A stretch of DNA of 64,000 nucleotides from Orenia metallireducens (GTDB taxonomy: Bacteria > Bacillota > Halanaerobiia > Halobacteroidales > Halobacteroidaceae), in the NCBI RefSeq assembly GCF_003001995.1, contig NZ_PVNB01000004.1, forward strand, positions 1 to 64,000, read 5' to 3'. Both the position numbers and the translations under genes were made by a program. Of this stretch, positions 46,369-54,723 are shown one piece after another. The notes under the pieces were generated by a model. The model had not been told where the DNA came from. It did no database searches and saw nothing but the letters and a program-made list of their open reading frames with translations. Position 1 is the stretch's first letter; each line of letters begins with the position of its first letter.

Positions 46369-46448
46369 GTTGATAATTTGAAGTTGATAGTTGATAGTTA
46401 AAAAACAAGTAATTTATAATTATCAACTATCAATTGTACACTAAATAA
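46369..46448. repeat. hairpin repeat of the TTGATAGTTGATA type
   Basis: TTGATAGTTGATA (46384-46396) and TATCAACTATCAA (46421-46433) are perfect 13-base complements. The right side continues TTGTACACT, shared with repeats at 24963 and 60630. It fills the gap before metY. Confidence 0.7.
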
Positions 46449-46464
46449 CAGGGAGGAGAATATA

Positions 46465-47682
46465 ATGGACTTTGAGACGAAGTTGGTAAATTTGAAGATC
46501 AAGGATCAATATGGTGCGACAAATACTCCAGTTTATTTAAATAACTCTTTTGCTTATGATAATGCGGAAGATTTAGAGAAGGTATTTAATAATCGTGCCT
46601 TGGGATATACTTATTCAAGAATTAGCAATCCTAGCACTAAAAGTGTAGAGGATAAATTAGCTAGCCTTGAAGGTGGAAAACAGGCGATAGTATGTGCATC
46701 AGGAATGGCTGCTATCTCTACAGCTACTTTGACTTTATTAGAAGCAGGAGATGAGTTTATCTCAACTAGCTCTTTATTTGGTGGGACTTATAACCTCTTT
46801 AAGAACTATCAAAAATATGGAATTAAACCACGTTTCAGTCAAGGTATTGAAGCTGAGGATATTGCAGAGCTGATAACTGATAAGACAAAGTTCGTCTTTT
46901 TAGAGACCTTAGGAAATCCTAAATTGGATATTCCAGATATTAAAGGGATAGCTAAGCTCTGTGAGAAGAATCAGATTCCATTGATCGTTGATAGTACAGT
47001 CACAAGCCCTGTTTTAATCAAGCCAATTGAGCTAGGGGCAAATCTGGTAATCCATTCAACTTCAAAGTATATCAATGGTACCTCTAACTCGATTGGTGGA
47101 GTGATTGTTGATGGAGCAAACTTTGATTGGACTGTCTTTGATAATTTTGCTGATTATAAGAGGTTTAGTAAATTAGCCTTTAGTGTTAAAGCTAGAGGAG
47201 AGGTCTTTAAAGACTTTGGACCTTGTTCATCGCCATTGAGCTCTATGTTAAATGAACTGGGGATTCCTACTTTAGCTTTAAGAATGGAAAAGCATTGTCA
47301 GAATGCATTAGAATTAGCCGAATTTTTGGCAGAGCATCCAGAGGTAAAAGAGGTTAATTATCCAGGTTTAGAGGATAATCAGTATAATCAACGGGCTAAA
47401 GAATTATTTGCTAATGGATTTGGAGGAATGTTGACCTTGAGAGTTGGTAGTAAAGAGAAGGCTTTTGAAATTATAAATAATTTAGAGTACTTCTATAACT
47501 TAGCTAATATTGGTGATGTTAAATCCTTGGTGATTCATCCTGCATCTACAATCTATGCTGGTAATACGGTAGAAGAAAGAGAGTCATTGGGTGCTTATAA
47601 TGATTTAATTAGGGTCAGTGTAGGGATTGAGAATGTAGAAGACCTTAAAGCAGATTTTGCACAAGCACTAAATAAGTACTAG
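46465..47682 (+). CDS. metY: O-acetylhomoserine sulfhydrylase
   Basis: PLP enzyme of the Cys/Met metabolism family, 405 residues. PLP lysine Lys201 is in HSTSKYINGTSNSIGG; YSRISNPSTKSVEDKLASLEGG near the N-terminus is characteristic. It makes homocysteine from O-acetylhomoserine and a sulfur donor. GGGAGGAG precedes ATG 46465. Directly after carrier, activator, protease and sulfite reductase, the sulfur donor is probably the carrier thiocarboxylate rather than free sulfide, as described for Wolinella. Confidence 0.92.
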   Translation: MDFETKLVNLKIKDQYGATNTPVYLNNSFAYDNAEDLEKVFNNRALGYTYSRISNPSTKSVEDKLASLEGGKQAIVCASGMAAISTATLTLLEAGDEFISTSSLFGGTYNLFKNYQKYGIKPRFSQGIEAEDIAELITDKTKFVFLETLGNPKLDIPDIKGIAKLCEKNQIPLIVDSTVTSPVLIKPIELGANLVIHSTSKYINGTSNSIGGVIVDGANFDWTVFDNFADYKRFSKLAFSVKARGEVFKDFGPCSSPLSSMLNELGIPTLALRMEKHCQNALELAEFLAEHPEVKEVNYPGLEDNQYNQRAKELFANGFGGMLTLRVGSKEKAFEIINNLEYFYNLANIGDVKSLVIHPASTIYAGNTVEERESLGAYNDLIRVSVGIENVEDLKADFAQALNKY

Positions 47683-47980
47683 TTAACAGTGGACAGTGAA
47701 CAGTTAAATTCAAAAAATTTATAACCATTGGAACCTAATAAATTAGCAATGAATTAACACAAATTGTACGAATTAAAAGTAAAGATTAAATTATAAATGA
47801 TAAATTAAGGTTTTAAGAAGTTCTTGATTTAATTCCTGTAAATTTGTGAAATTGGCTGCTAAAAAATTGTTTTGAATTAGTTTTTTAGATTCTAAGTAAT
47901 GAAAGATTGGGTGTTAGATTGTTTTGTTCTTTGGCTTTTTAGGTGTTTAACTGTCAACTATCAACCGTCAACTGTAAACT
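47681..47980. repeat. long inverted repeat AACAGTGGACAGTGAACAG / ACTGTCAACTATCAACC
   Basis: Left arm 47683-47706 and right arm 47946-47980 are approximate complements built of 7-8 base units (GACAGT, GAACAGT, GTCAACT). The 240-base interior is AT-rich, with words shared with 55248-55313 (TTAGCAATGAATTA), and has no gene. The arms abut metY and the cysC ribosome binding site. Confidence 0.6.
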
Positions 47981-48004
47981 AATAAATTAGGGAGGAGTTT
48001 GAGT

Positions 48005-48637
48005 ATGGAGGAATCGACTAATAAGAATATAGTTTGGCATGAAGGAAAGGTAAGTTATCAAGATAGGTGTGAGAATTTAGATCAAGAGGGTTTAGTTATT
48101 TGGTTTACTGGACTTTCTGGGGCTGGTAAATCTACTATTGCTGTAGAGGTTGAAAAAGAATTGATTAAATTAGGTAAGGCTGTTTATCGTTTAGATGGTG
48201 ATAATGTGCGCCATGGCTTGAACTCAGATTTAGGATTTACTGCTGAGGATAGAAATGAGAATATCCGCAGAATTGCTGAAGTGGCAGCATTATTTAAGGA
48301 TGCAGGGTTAATTACTTTGGCTTCTTTTATCTCTCCATATCAGAAGATAAGAGATTTTGCTCGACAGAGAGCAGGCAAAGATAACTTTATTGAGGTTTAT
48401 GTTAAAGCTGATGTAGAGACCTGTGCAGAACGTGATCCAAAAGGCTTATATGAGAAGGCTAAGAGTGGAGAGATCAAGAACTTTACTGGAATCTCTGCTC
48501 CTTATGAAGTTCCAGAGGATGCTGATTTGGTCTTAGATACTGTTGAATTATCGGTAGAAGAGGCAGTAGCAAAGGTATTAGAGTCGATTGATAAGAGACA
48601 GGGGATAATTAAGAAGAAATTACAGGCAATAGGATAA
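48005..48637 (+). CDS. cysC: adenylylsulfate (APS) kinase
   Basis: P-loop kinase of 210 residues making PAPS from APS. Walker A GLSGAGKS at 36-43, LDGDNVRHGLNSDLGF and FISPYQ (phosphoserine position) are all family-typical, as is the N-terminal IVWHEGKVSYQDR. ATG 48005 is 8 bases after GGAGGA; a TTG at 47999 is too near. No PAPS reductase (CysH) is in the window, and the locus has AprAB for direct APS reduction, so PAPS here may serve sulfation or an unlinked reductase. Confidence 0.94.
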   Translation: MEESTNKNIVWHEGKVSYQDRCENLDQEGLVIWFTGLSGAGKSTIAVEVEKELIKLGKAVYRLDGDNVRHGLNSDLGFTAEDRNENIRRIAEVAALFKDAGLITLASFISPYQKIRDFARQRAGKDNFIEVYVKADVETCAERDPKGLYEKAKSGEIKNFTGISAPYEVPEDADLVLDTVELSVEEAVAKVLESIDKRQGIIKKKLQAIG

Positions 48638-48640
48638 AGA

Positions 48641-48794
48641 GCAGTTGACAGTGTACGGTGTATAGTTGACAGTTAAAATAATAAAAAAGACTTATATCAT
48701 ATGTGATTTGATGATTTTTGTTTTGAACTGTCAACCATCCCTATGAGTCTAAAGTATAAGACTCTTCGGGTAGACCACTGTAGACTGTAAACTA
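48641..48794. repeat. AGTTGACAGT-type inverted repeat with nested hairpin
   Basis: Left arm CAGTTGACAGTGTACGG... (48641-48676), right arm GAACTGTCAACC ... CTGTAGACTGTAAACT (48724-48794). The right arm is interrupted by a separate hairpin, GAGTCT/AGACTC, bounded by CCC and GGG, as if another element had inserted. Confidence 0.55.
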
Positions 48795-48817
48795 AATTAA
48801 CGGTAAGGGTGATGGCG

Positions 48818-50209
48818 ATGTTTAAAAGGCTTAAAGATTTTATTATTATTGGTGGAATCATACTATTTTTATCGGTGTTATTATTGCCACAACCTGAAGG
48901 ATTAACTGTAGCTGCCAAGAGTTCTATTGCTCTGTTTATACTCTGTTTGAGTCTATGGATTAGTAATGCTATTCCTTTAGCAATTACCAGTTTGTTAGGA
49001 ATAATTTTGATTCCACTATTGGGTATCTTAGAGTTGGATGAGGCCTTTGCCCTTTTTGGAAATAAAGCTATCTTCTTTATTCTGGGAGCTTTGATTTTAG
49101 CAGCTGGGATTTATCAAACTGGTTTAGGCTCTAGAATTGCCTTTAGCATTTTAAAGAAATTTGGTCAAAGCCCTCGAAAATTACTGTTAGGAATATTATT
49201 AACCTCTGCTTTATTGTCCTGCATCATGCCAGAGCATGCAGTAGCCGCTTTATTATTACCGATTATCTTAGAGGTGGCTACTAGTCTAGAGTTAAAGCCT
49301 TTAGAGAGTAATTACGGGAAGCTATTATTCTTATCTATGGCGTGGGGGGCAATTATTGGTGGAATAACGACTTTTTTAGGGGGAGCACGAAACTTATTAG
49401 CAGTGGGTTTGCTTGAGAAGAACTATGATATTTCCATTGGTTTTTTTGAATGGATTAAGTATTCTTGGCCAATTCCTACTTTAATTTTATTAGTGACTTA
49501 TTTTATAATTGCTAAGCTTGTAAAGATAGATATAGATAGTATAGAGTTGGCAAGAGAGACCTTAGAAGCAGAGATAACTAGCAGAGGGGCAATGTCTAGC
49601 AAGGAAAAGAAGCTGATGTTAGTTTTAATAGCTGTGCTCTTTAGTTGGCTATTCTTATCTTCTATAATTGATATAGCTATTACCTCTATCTTGGGTGCTG
49701 TATTGACCTTTGCTATTCAGGTAGTAGAGTGGCATGATATTGAGGAATATGTCAATTGGGGTGTGATTTTAATGTATGGTGGAGCAATTGCAGTAGCCAC
49801 CTCTTTGGTAAGGACAGGTGCTACCAATTGGCTATCTGAGGCTGTGTTTGTCCATCTGAATCTATCGCCCTTTATCTTTCTGATATTTTTAGCCATCTTC
49901 ACTATGTTACTTACTGAAGGGATTAGCAACGCAGCGGCAGTGGCGATTGTTCTGCCTTTAGCCTATAGTATAGGCGATATCTATCAGATCAATCCGATTA
50001 TTATTACCTTATCTGTTGCTCTGCCAGGAGGTTTGGCCTTCTCTTTGCCGATGGGCTCACCCCCTAATGCTATTGCCTACTCTTCAGGATATTATAGAAT
50101 TAGCGATGTAGTTAAATTTGGTCTGATATTAATGCTGATCTCTTGGCTAGCGTATATGTTAGTTGCTAAATTTTATTGGCCACTGATAGGATTAAAGATT
50201 TTAATATGA
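48818..50209 (+). CDS. SLC13/DASS-family anion transporter (probable sulfate)
   Basis: Sodium-coupled transporter of about 463 residues with 11-12 helices. The C-terminal signature ISNAAAVAIVLPL is present. In the first repeat the usual SNT stretch is replaced by MPEHAVAALLLPI, which may alter sodium or anion binding. Start chosen at ATG 48818 after AAGGGTGA; ATG 48812 is the alternative. Lying between APS kinase and ATP sulfurylase, sulfate is the likely substrate although the family also carries dicarboxylates. No CysPTWA or SulP gene is nearby. Confidence 0.85.
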   Translation: MFKRLKDFIIIGGIILFLSVLLLPQPEGLTVAAKSSIALFILCLSLWISNAIPLAITSLLGIILIPLLGILELDEAFALFGNKAIFFILGALILAAGIYQTGLGSRIAFSILKKFGQSPRKLLLGILLTSALLSCIMPEHAVAALLLPIILEVATSLELKPLESNYGKLLFLSMAWGAIIGGITTFLGGARNLLAVGLLEKNYDISIGFFEWIKYSWPIPTLILLVTYFIIAKLVKIDIDSIELARETLEAEITSRGAMSSKEKKLMLVLIAVLFSWLFLSSIIDIAITSILGAVLTFAIQVVEWHDIEEYVNWGVILMYGGAIAVATSLVRTGATNWLSEAVFVHLNLSPFIFLIFLAIFTMLLTEGISNAAAVAIVLPLAYSIGDIYQINPIIITLSVALPGGLAFSLPMGSPPNAIAYSSGYYRISDVVKFGLILMLISWLAYMLVAKFYWPLIGLKILI

Positions 50210-50258
50210 TAGATATGTTAATTGTAAACTTGAATTATCAGGTGGTGTTGATATCTTA

Positions 50259-50744
50259 ATGGAAAAAATAATGTTATTATTATTCAGTTTCGCTTCTTTA
50301 GATAAGGTTATTGAAGATTCTTTTAAATTATTGACTAAGGAGAATCAATTACAGGTGATAGCAGTATTAGAAGAAGAGCTTCCTGCATCATTACCAAAGC
50401 TAATTTCTCAGATAGGTTTTTTAGGAGAGAAGGTAACTGAAGATGTAAAGGAGATCATCCTAAAGGAATATAAGAAAAGAGGGGTTGAGACTCTAAAATC
50501 CATCTCTGCAAAGGGAATGGAGGAAGGGTATCAAGTTAAAGTAGAACAGATAGCTAAAACAGCCCTACCTAATTTAAAGCAAGATTTACAGCAAGGAGAA
50601 TTTAGTCAGTTGATAATCAACTATACTCGTGATCAATTTATCTCTAAAGATGTACTAGCATATGAGATTGATGATTTTTTAGAAGGTTTAGATATATCTT
50701 ATAGGATATATTATGATGGCAAATTAGCAACGGAAAAGCAGTGA
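50259..50744 (+). CDS. unknown protein in sulfate-assimilation operon
   Basis: 161-residue soluble protein, no signal peptide. It opens MEKIMLLLFSFASLDKVIED with an alternating beta-alpha pattern faintly like a universal-stress-protein fold, followed by charged helices and a late strand (SQLIINYTRDQFI). I do not recognise a catalytic motif. GGTGGTG precedes ATG 50259 at a long 11-base spacing. It lies 49 bases after the SLC13 gene and 117 before sat, so it may regulate the transporter, as USP-like partners do for other carriers; speculative. Confidence 0.55.
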   Translation: MEKIMLLLFSFASLDKVIEDSFKLLTKENQLQVIAVLEEELPASLPKLISQIGFLGEKVTEDVKEIILKEYKKRGVETLKSISAKGMEEGYQVKVEQIAKTALPNLKQDLQQGEFSQLIINYTRDQFISKDVLAYEIDDFLEGLDISYRIYYDGKLATEKQ

Positions 50745-50760
50745 GTAATGAGCAGTAAAA
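50739..50760. repeat. short CAGTGAGTAATGAGCAG repeat unit
   Basis: Single unit of the GTGAGTAATGAG-type repeat, starting at the stop codon of the previous gene; relates to 52013 and 55186. Confidence 0.35.
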
Positions 50761-50860
50761 AAAGAGCTAAAGGTAATGTGAATTATTTTATTAGGCAGTA
50801 TAAGTGTGTTTTATATTAAAAAAATATAACGATAAAAGAGATAATAAGGGAGTTGTTATA

Positions 50861-52012
50861 ATGTTAATTGAAGCCCATGGTGGAAAGTTGGTTAATAGAG
50901 TACTAGAAGGAGAAGAGCGTGAAGAATTACTAGAGAAGGCAGCTAAAATGCCTCAGTTGAAGTTGAGCTTAAGAGATTTGACTGAGGCTGAAAATATAGC
51001 TATTGGACTTTATAGCCCTTTAGAAGGATTTATGACTGAAGATGATTATACTAAGGTTGTTGAAGATATGTACTTAAGTAATGGCTTACCTTGGACTATT
51101 CCAGTGGTATTGGGAGTTAGTCAAGCTAAGGCAGAGAGTTTAGAGGTAGATCAAGATGTGGCTTTAACTGATAGTGAGGGTACTGTATATGCGATTTTAC
51201 ATTTGGCTGATAAATATGAGTACGATCAAGAGCAGGAAGCTCAGCTAGTATATAAGACTACAGAGACTGAGCATCCAGGTGTAGTAAAGGTTTATGAACG
51301 TGGTGAGGTCTTATTAGGTGGTAAAATCTCATTATTAAGAAGAATTGAGCATAAGCTATTTAATGAGTATAGGTTGGATCCAAAGGATGTTAGAGAGTTA
51401 ATTAAAGAGAAGGGATGGAATCGGGTAGTAGGCTTCCAGACTAGAAATCCTATACATAGAGCCCATGAATATATTCAAAAGTGTGCTTTAGAGATCTGTG
51501 ATGGGTTATTATTAACACCATTAGTAGGTGAGACTAAGGGGACAGACGTACCAGTAGAGTATCGAGTTGAGAGCTATGAAGTAGTAATGAATAAGATCTA
51601 TCCTCAAAATAGAACAGGTTTGGCAGTATTTCCAGCGGCAATGAGATATGCAGGACCAAGAGAGGCAGTATTTCATGCTTTATGTCGTAAGAATTATGGT
51701 TGTACCCACTTTATCGTTGGTCGTGACCATGCAGGTGTTGGAGATTATTATGGTACTTATGAAGCCCAAGAGATGTTCGATAACTTTAAACCTGAAGAGA
51801 TAGGTATTGAACCATTACGCTTTGACCATGCTTTTTATTGTAAGGAGTGTGAGAGCATGGCTACTGCTAAGACATGTCCTCATGGTCAAGAAGACCACAT
51901 CTTCTTAAGTGGTACTAAAGTACGTGGCTTATTAAGAGATGGACAGAGACCTCCAAAGCAGATGACTAGACCAGAGGTAGCGGATGTATTGATTAAGGGA
52001 ATGGCGAAATAA
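50861..52012 (+). CDS. sat: ATP sulfurylase (sulfate adenylyltransferase)
   Basis: Homo-oligomeric enzyme of 383 residues making APS from sulfate and ATP. HxxH motif His199-His202 in QTRNPIHRAHEY, GRDHAGVGDYYG with His290, and the zinc-type cysteines CKECESMATAKTC are all present, as in Sat of sulfate reducers. ATG 50861 follows AAGGGAG; an in-frame upstream codon at 50804 has no support. It starts the Sat-AprA-AprB arrangement. Confidence 0.95.
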   Translation: MLIEAHGGKLVNRVLEGEEREELLEKAAKMPQLKLSLRDLTEAENIAIGLYSPLEGFMTEDDYTKVVEDMYLSNGLPWTIPVVLGVSQAKAESLEVDQDVALTDSEGTVYAILHLADKYEYDQEQEAQLVYKTTETEHPGVVKVYERGEVLLGGKISLLRRIEHKLFNEYRLDPKDVRELIKEKGWNRVVGFQTRNPIHRAHEYIQKCALEICDGLLLTPLVGETKGTDVPVEYRVESYEVVMNKIYPQNRTGLAVFPAAMRYAGPREAVFHALCRKNYGCTHFIVGRDHAGVGDYYGTYEAQEMFDNFKPEEIGIEPLRFDHAFYCKECESMATAKTCPHGQEDHIFLSGTKVRGLLRDGQRPPKQMTRPEVADVLIKGMAK

Positions 52013-52318
52013 GTACAGTGACAAGTGACTAGTGATGAGTGACGAGAAGTTGTTAGTGAGTAATTTAATTCTTTGTGATAGTAGAAAAATTAACCTAATA
52101 TAGAGATAAAGCGACACTTTTGTTGTTAGGTAGATAGGTGGGGAGATGGTTAGGAACTGCCTAACTACCTAACTACCTAAATTTCTAACTCCTGACCACC
52201 AAAGAAAAGGTGTCGCAATATACCCATTAACTGATAATTTATATATTGAAATTTAACTAGCACAACGTATTAATTTAATATTCTTATTTACGTACTCATT
52301 ACTATTTACTGCTCACTA
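52013..52318. repeat. GTGATGAGTGACGAG inverted repeat enclosing element D
   Basis: Left arm 52013-52060 (ACAGTGACAAGTGACTAG...) and right arm about 52285-52318 (ACTCATTACTATTTACTGCT) are built of units that are complementary. The GCGACACTTTT-family element D sits between them, so one repeat appears inserted in the other. Confidence 0.5.
52100..52226. repeat. intergenic element, GCGACACTTTT-end family, copy D
   Basis: Left end TAGAGATAAAGCGACACTTTT, right end AAAAGGTGTCGCAATATACCC, so in opposite orientation to copies A and C. Interior holds TAGGTAG/CTACCTA-type units arranged as an inverted repeat. Confidence 0.72.
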
Positions 52319-52345
52319 ATTATTGCACTTAAAAGGGTGGTGAAA

Positions 52346-54040
52346 ATGAATAATATCGAAATTGTTAATTTAAAGACTGATATTTTAATTATTGGTGGTG
52401 GCGCTGCTGGCTGTTATGCAGGGGCTAGAATCAAAGAAGAGGACCCTAAGGCTGATGTCCTAATAGTTGATAAAGCCCATATCAAGCGCAGTGGTTGTCT
52501 AGCTGCAGGAATTAGTGCAATTAATGCCTATCTCAATCCTGGAGTAACTCCCAAGGATTTTTTAGATTATGTCAAGAAGGATTCAGAAGGTTTAGTCAGG
52601 GATGATCTGGTTTATACTCTGGCTCAAGGATTGAACAAAGCAACCCATTGGCTTGAAAAGTGGGGTTTACCCTTCTTAAAGGATGAAGTAGGTAATTATG
52701 TAGCCAAGGGTAAGCGAAGTGTCAAGATTAACGGTGAACATATTAAGCCGATTATGGCTAAAGCTGTTGAAGAGAGTGGAGTAGAGGTTTTAAATAGGGT
52801 CAATATTAGCAATTATATAGTAGTAGATGATCAAGTTAGAGGAGCCTTTGGTTTTTCTGTTAGAGAGAATAAGTTCTATGTAATTCAGGCTAAGGCTGTT
52901 ATCTGTGCTACAGGAGGGGCAGCAGGGATTTATAAGCCTAATAATCCAGGTTCAGCTCGCCATAAGATGTGGTATTCTCCCTTTAATACTGGTGCTGGCT
53001 ATGCTATGGGGATTCGGGCTGGAGCAGAGATGACAACCTTTGAAATGAGATTTATTGCTTTAAGGACCAAGGATACCATCTCTCCTACAGGGGTTTTGGC
53101 ACAAAGCTTTAAGGCAAAGCAGGTTAATGGGGAAGGTATAGAATATCAAGAAGAATATAAGAAGAATTCTACTCCCTATAGATTACATGCTACTTTAGAG
53201 GAGAATAAAGAGGGGAGAGGGCCTTGTTACTTAGATGTGACTCATTTAAGTGATGAGAGCAATCATCGTTTAAAGCGAGCCTATTTAAATATGTCTCCAG
53301 GAATTGTCTTAAAGTGGGCTGATGGAGAGATAGAGCCTAATCAAAGTCCAGTAGAGATATATGGAACAGAACCTTATATCGTAGGTGGTCATTCTCAATC
53401 AGGCTATTGGGTTGATAGCAAGAGAAGAAGTACCATAGCAGGGTTATATGCAGCTGGTGATGTGGCTGGAGGAGCACCTAAAAAGTACGTTACTGGAGCT
53501 ATGGTTGAAGGTGAGATAGCAGGGCTTGATGCTTTGGATTATATTAGAGGTAGAGATTTTGTAGATCTCTCTAATAACCTTATCAACAAAGAGTTTGATA
53601 GAGTATTCTCTCCTTTGGAAAAGGAGGAAGGCTTTCTTCCAGAGGATCTTGAAGAGCGATTACAGAAGGTTATGGATGAATATGCTGGAGGTATTAGTAC
53701 TAATTACCGTTTAGATGAAGGCAAATTAATTATGGCTAGAAAAGAGCTTAGAAGGCTAAAGGAAGATTTAACTAGAGCAAAGGCGGAAGATGTCCATCAG
53801 CTGATGAATTTACATGAGGTTATTGATCGAGTAGATGTGGCTAGAGTGCTTGTAGAGCACTTATTATATAGAAAAGAGACCCGCTGGAGATGTTATCAGG
53901 AGAGGGTTGATTATCCTAAGAAGGATGATGAAAATTGGTTTAAATTTGTCAATTCTAAGTATAACCAAGAGCTTGATCAGATTGAAATCATCGAAAGAGA
54001 ACATATAAGGTTAGGTGATTTAGATGGCAGTCAAAATTGA
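52346..54040 (+). CDS. aprA: adenylylsulfate reductase alpha subunit (AprA-type)
   Basis: FAD enzyme of 564 residues reducing APS to sulfite and AMP. FAD loop ILIIGGGAAGCYAG at the start, RSGCLAAGISAINAYL (substrate channel) and two residues matching APS-binding positions: Arg in FEMRF and His in VGGHSQSG. Shorter than dissimilatory AprA (about 620-660), mainly by a reduced C-terminal half. ATG 52346 follows AAAGGGTGGTG. Overlaps AprB by 17 bases. No QmoABC or DsrAB is in the window, which points to assimilation. Confidence 0.9.
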   Translation: MNNIEIVNLKTDILIIGGGAAGCYAGARIKEEDPKADVLIVDKAHIKRSGCLAAGISAINAYLNPGVTPKDFLDYVKKDSEGLVRDDLVYTLAQGLNKATHWLEKWGLPFLKDEVGNYVAKGKRSVKINGEHIKPIMAKAVEESGVEVLNRVNISNYIVVDDQVRGAFGFSVRENKFYVIQAKAVICATGGAAGIYKPNNPGSARHKMWYSPFNTGAGYAMGIRAGAEMTTFEMRFIALRTKDTISPTGVLAQSFKAKQVNGEGIEYQEEYKKNSTPYRLHATLEENKEGRGPCYLDVTHLSDESNHRLKRAYLNMSPGIVLKWADGEIEPNQSPVEIYGTEPYIVGGHSQSGYWVDSKRRSTIAGLYAAGDVAGGAPKKYVTGAMVEGEIAGLDALDYIRGRDFVDLSNNLINKEFDRVFSPLEKEEGFLPEDLEERLQKVMDEYAGGISTNYRLDEGKLIMARKELRRLKEDLTRAKAEDVHQLMNLHEVIDRVDVARVLVEHLLYRKETRWRCYQERVDYPKKDDENWFKFVNSKYNQELDQIEIIEREHIRLGDLDGSQN

Positions 54041-54359
54041 TAAGAACTTATGTAATGGCTGTGGGAGTTGTAAAGAGTCTCGTTGTATGGCAGTCTGTCC
54101 TGGCAATTTATTATACAAAAATGAAGATAATCAAGCTAAGATCAGGGATAAACGGGAATGCTGGGACTGTGCTGCTTGTGTCAAGGAATGTCCAAGGCAA
54201 GCCATTGCCATGTATCTGCCAGCAGAGGTTGGGGGGAGAGGGTCTACCTTGCAGGCACAGGATTTTGGTGATAAAATAGTATGGAAGCTAAAGAAATTAG
54301 ATGGTAGTATAGAAGAATTTAATATCCAGAATAAATTATTATTTAATTCAAATTTGTAA
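54024..54359 (+). CDS. aprB: adenylylsulfate reductase beta subunit (ferredoxin-like AprB)
   Basis: Electron-transfer subunit of 111 residues with two [4Fe-4S] sites: CNGCGSCKESRCMAVCP and CWDCAACVKECP, the first with an insertion typical of AprB. Dissimilatory AprB is longer (about 145-165) because of a C-terminal arm that wraps AprA; here only about 45 residues follow the last cysteine. The gene follows aprA with a 17-base overlap, the reverse of the aprB-aprA order in sulfate reducers. The electron donor is unknown. Confidence 0.9.
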   Translation: MAVKIDKNLCNGCGSCKESRCMAVCPGNLLYKNEDNQAKIRDKRECWDCAACVKECPRQAIAMYLPAEVGGRGSTLQAQDFGDKIVWKLKKLDGSIEEFNIQNKLLFNSNL

Positions 54360-54426
54360 GCATATCATGTTCTATGGTGTGCTTATTTGTTATAATATAG
54401 GTATGTGAATTCAAAATGAAACTTAA

Positions 54427-54532
54427 TAGAGAAAAAGCGATATTTAGGAGGTAGCTGGGTAGGGGTTAGGAAGACCTGACTACCTAACCCTCTAACTTCC
54501 AACTACCAAAGTAAAAAGTGTCCTAATATCCC
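54427..54532. repeat. intergenic element, GCGACACTTTT-end family, copy E
   Basis: Left end TAGAGAAAAAGCGATATTT, right end AAAAAGTGTCCTAATATCCC. Outer flanks extend homology: AAAATGAAACTTAAT (about 54414-54428) and TTAAATTTCATTCTAGATTC (about 54547-54566), matching copy B. Interior units GGTAGCTGGGTAGG and CCTAACCCTCTAAC resemble copy D. Confidence 0.7.
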
Positions 54533-54630
54533 TATATAGCTTCATAGTTAAATTTCATTCTAGATTCACGAATCTATATCTTGCTAATAGCTAAAGGATA
54601 TGAGAGATAGATACTATATTATCTTTTTGA

Positions 54631-54703
54631 GGTCAAGATTAAGTAAACCATAAAAATACGGTTTCAATGTTTTACTTAGACTTGGACTTAACCTTAAACT
54701 AAA
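54631..54703. repeat. AAGATTAAGT / ACTTAGACTTGG hairpin repeat
   Basis: TCAAGATTAAGTAAA and TTTACTTAGACTTGGA enclose an inner AAACC/GGTTT stem. A related element is at 59126-59211. Lies just before luxS. Confidence 0.5.
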
Positions 54704-54723
54704 TCAATAAAGGGGGATTTTAA

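Noticed and set aside
46369-48794. CRISPR array considered for repeated palindromes
   Set aside because: Repeats are irregular in length and spacing, vary in sequence and lie one per gap; no cas genes.
54037-54279. 80-codon frame overlapping aprB
   Set aside because: AprB in the other frame has all eight cluster cysteines; this is a shadow.
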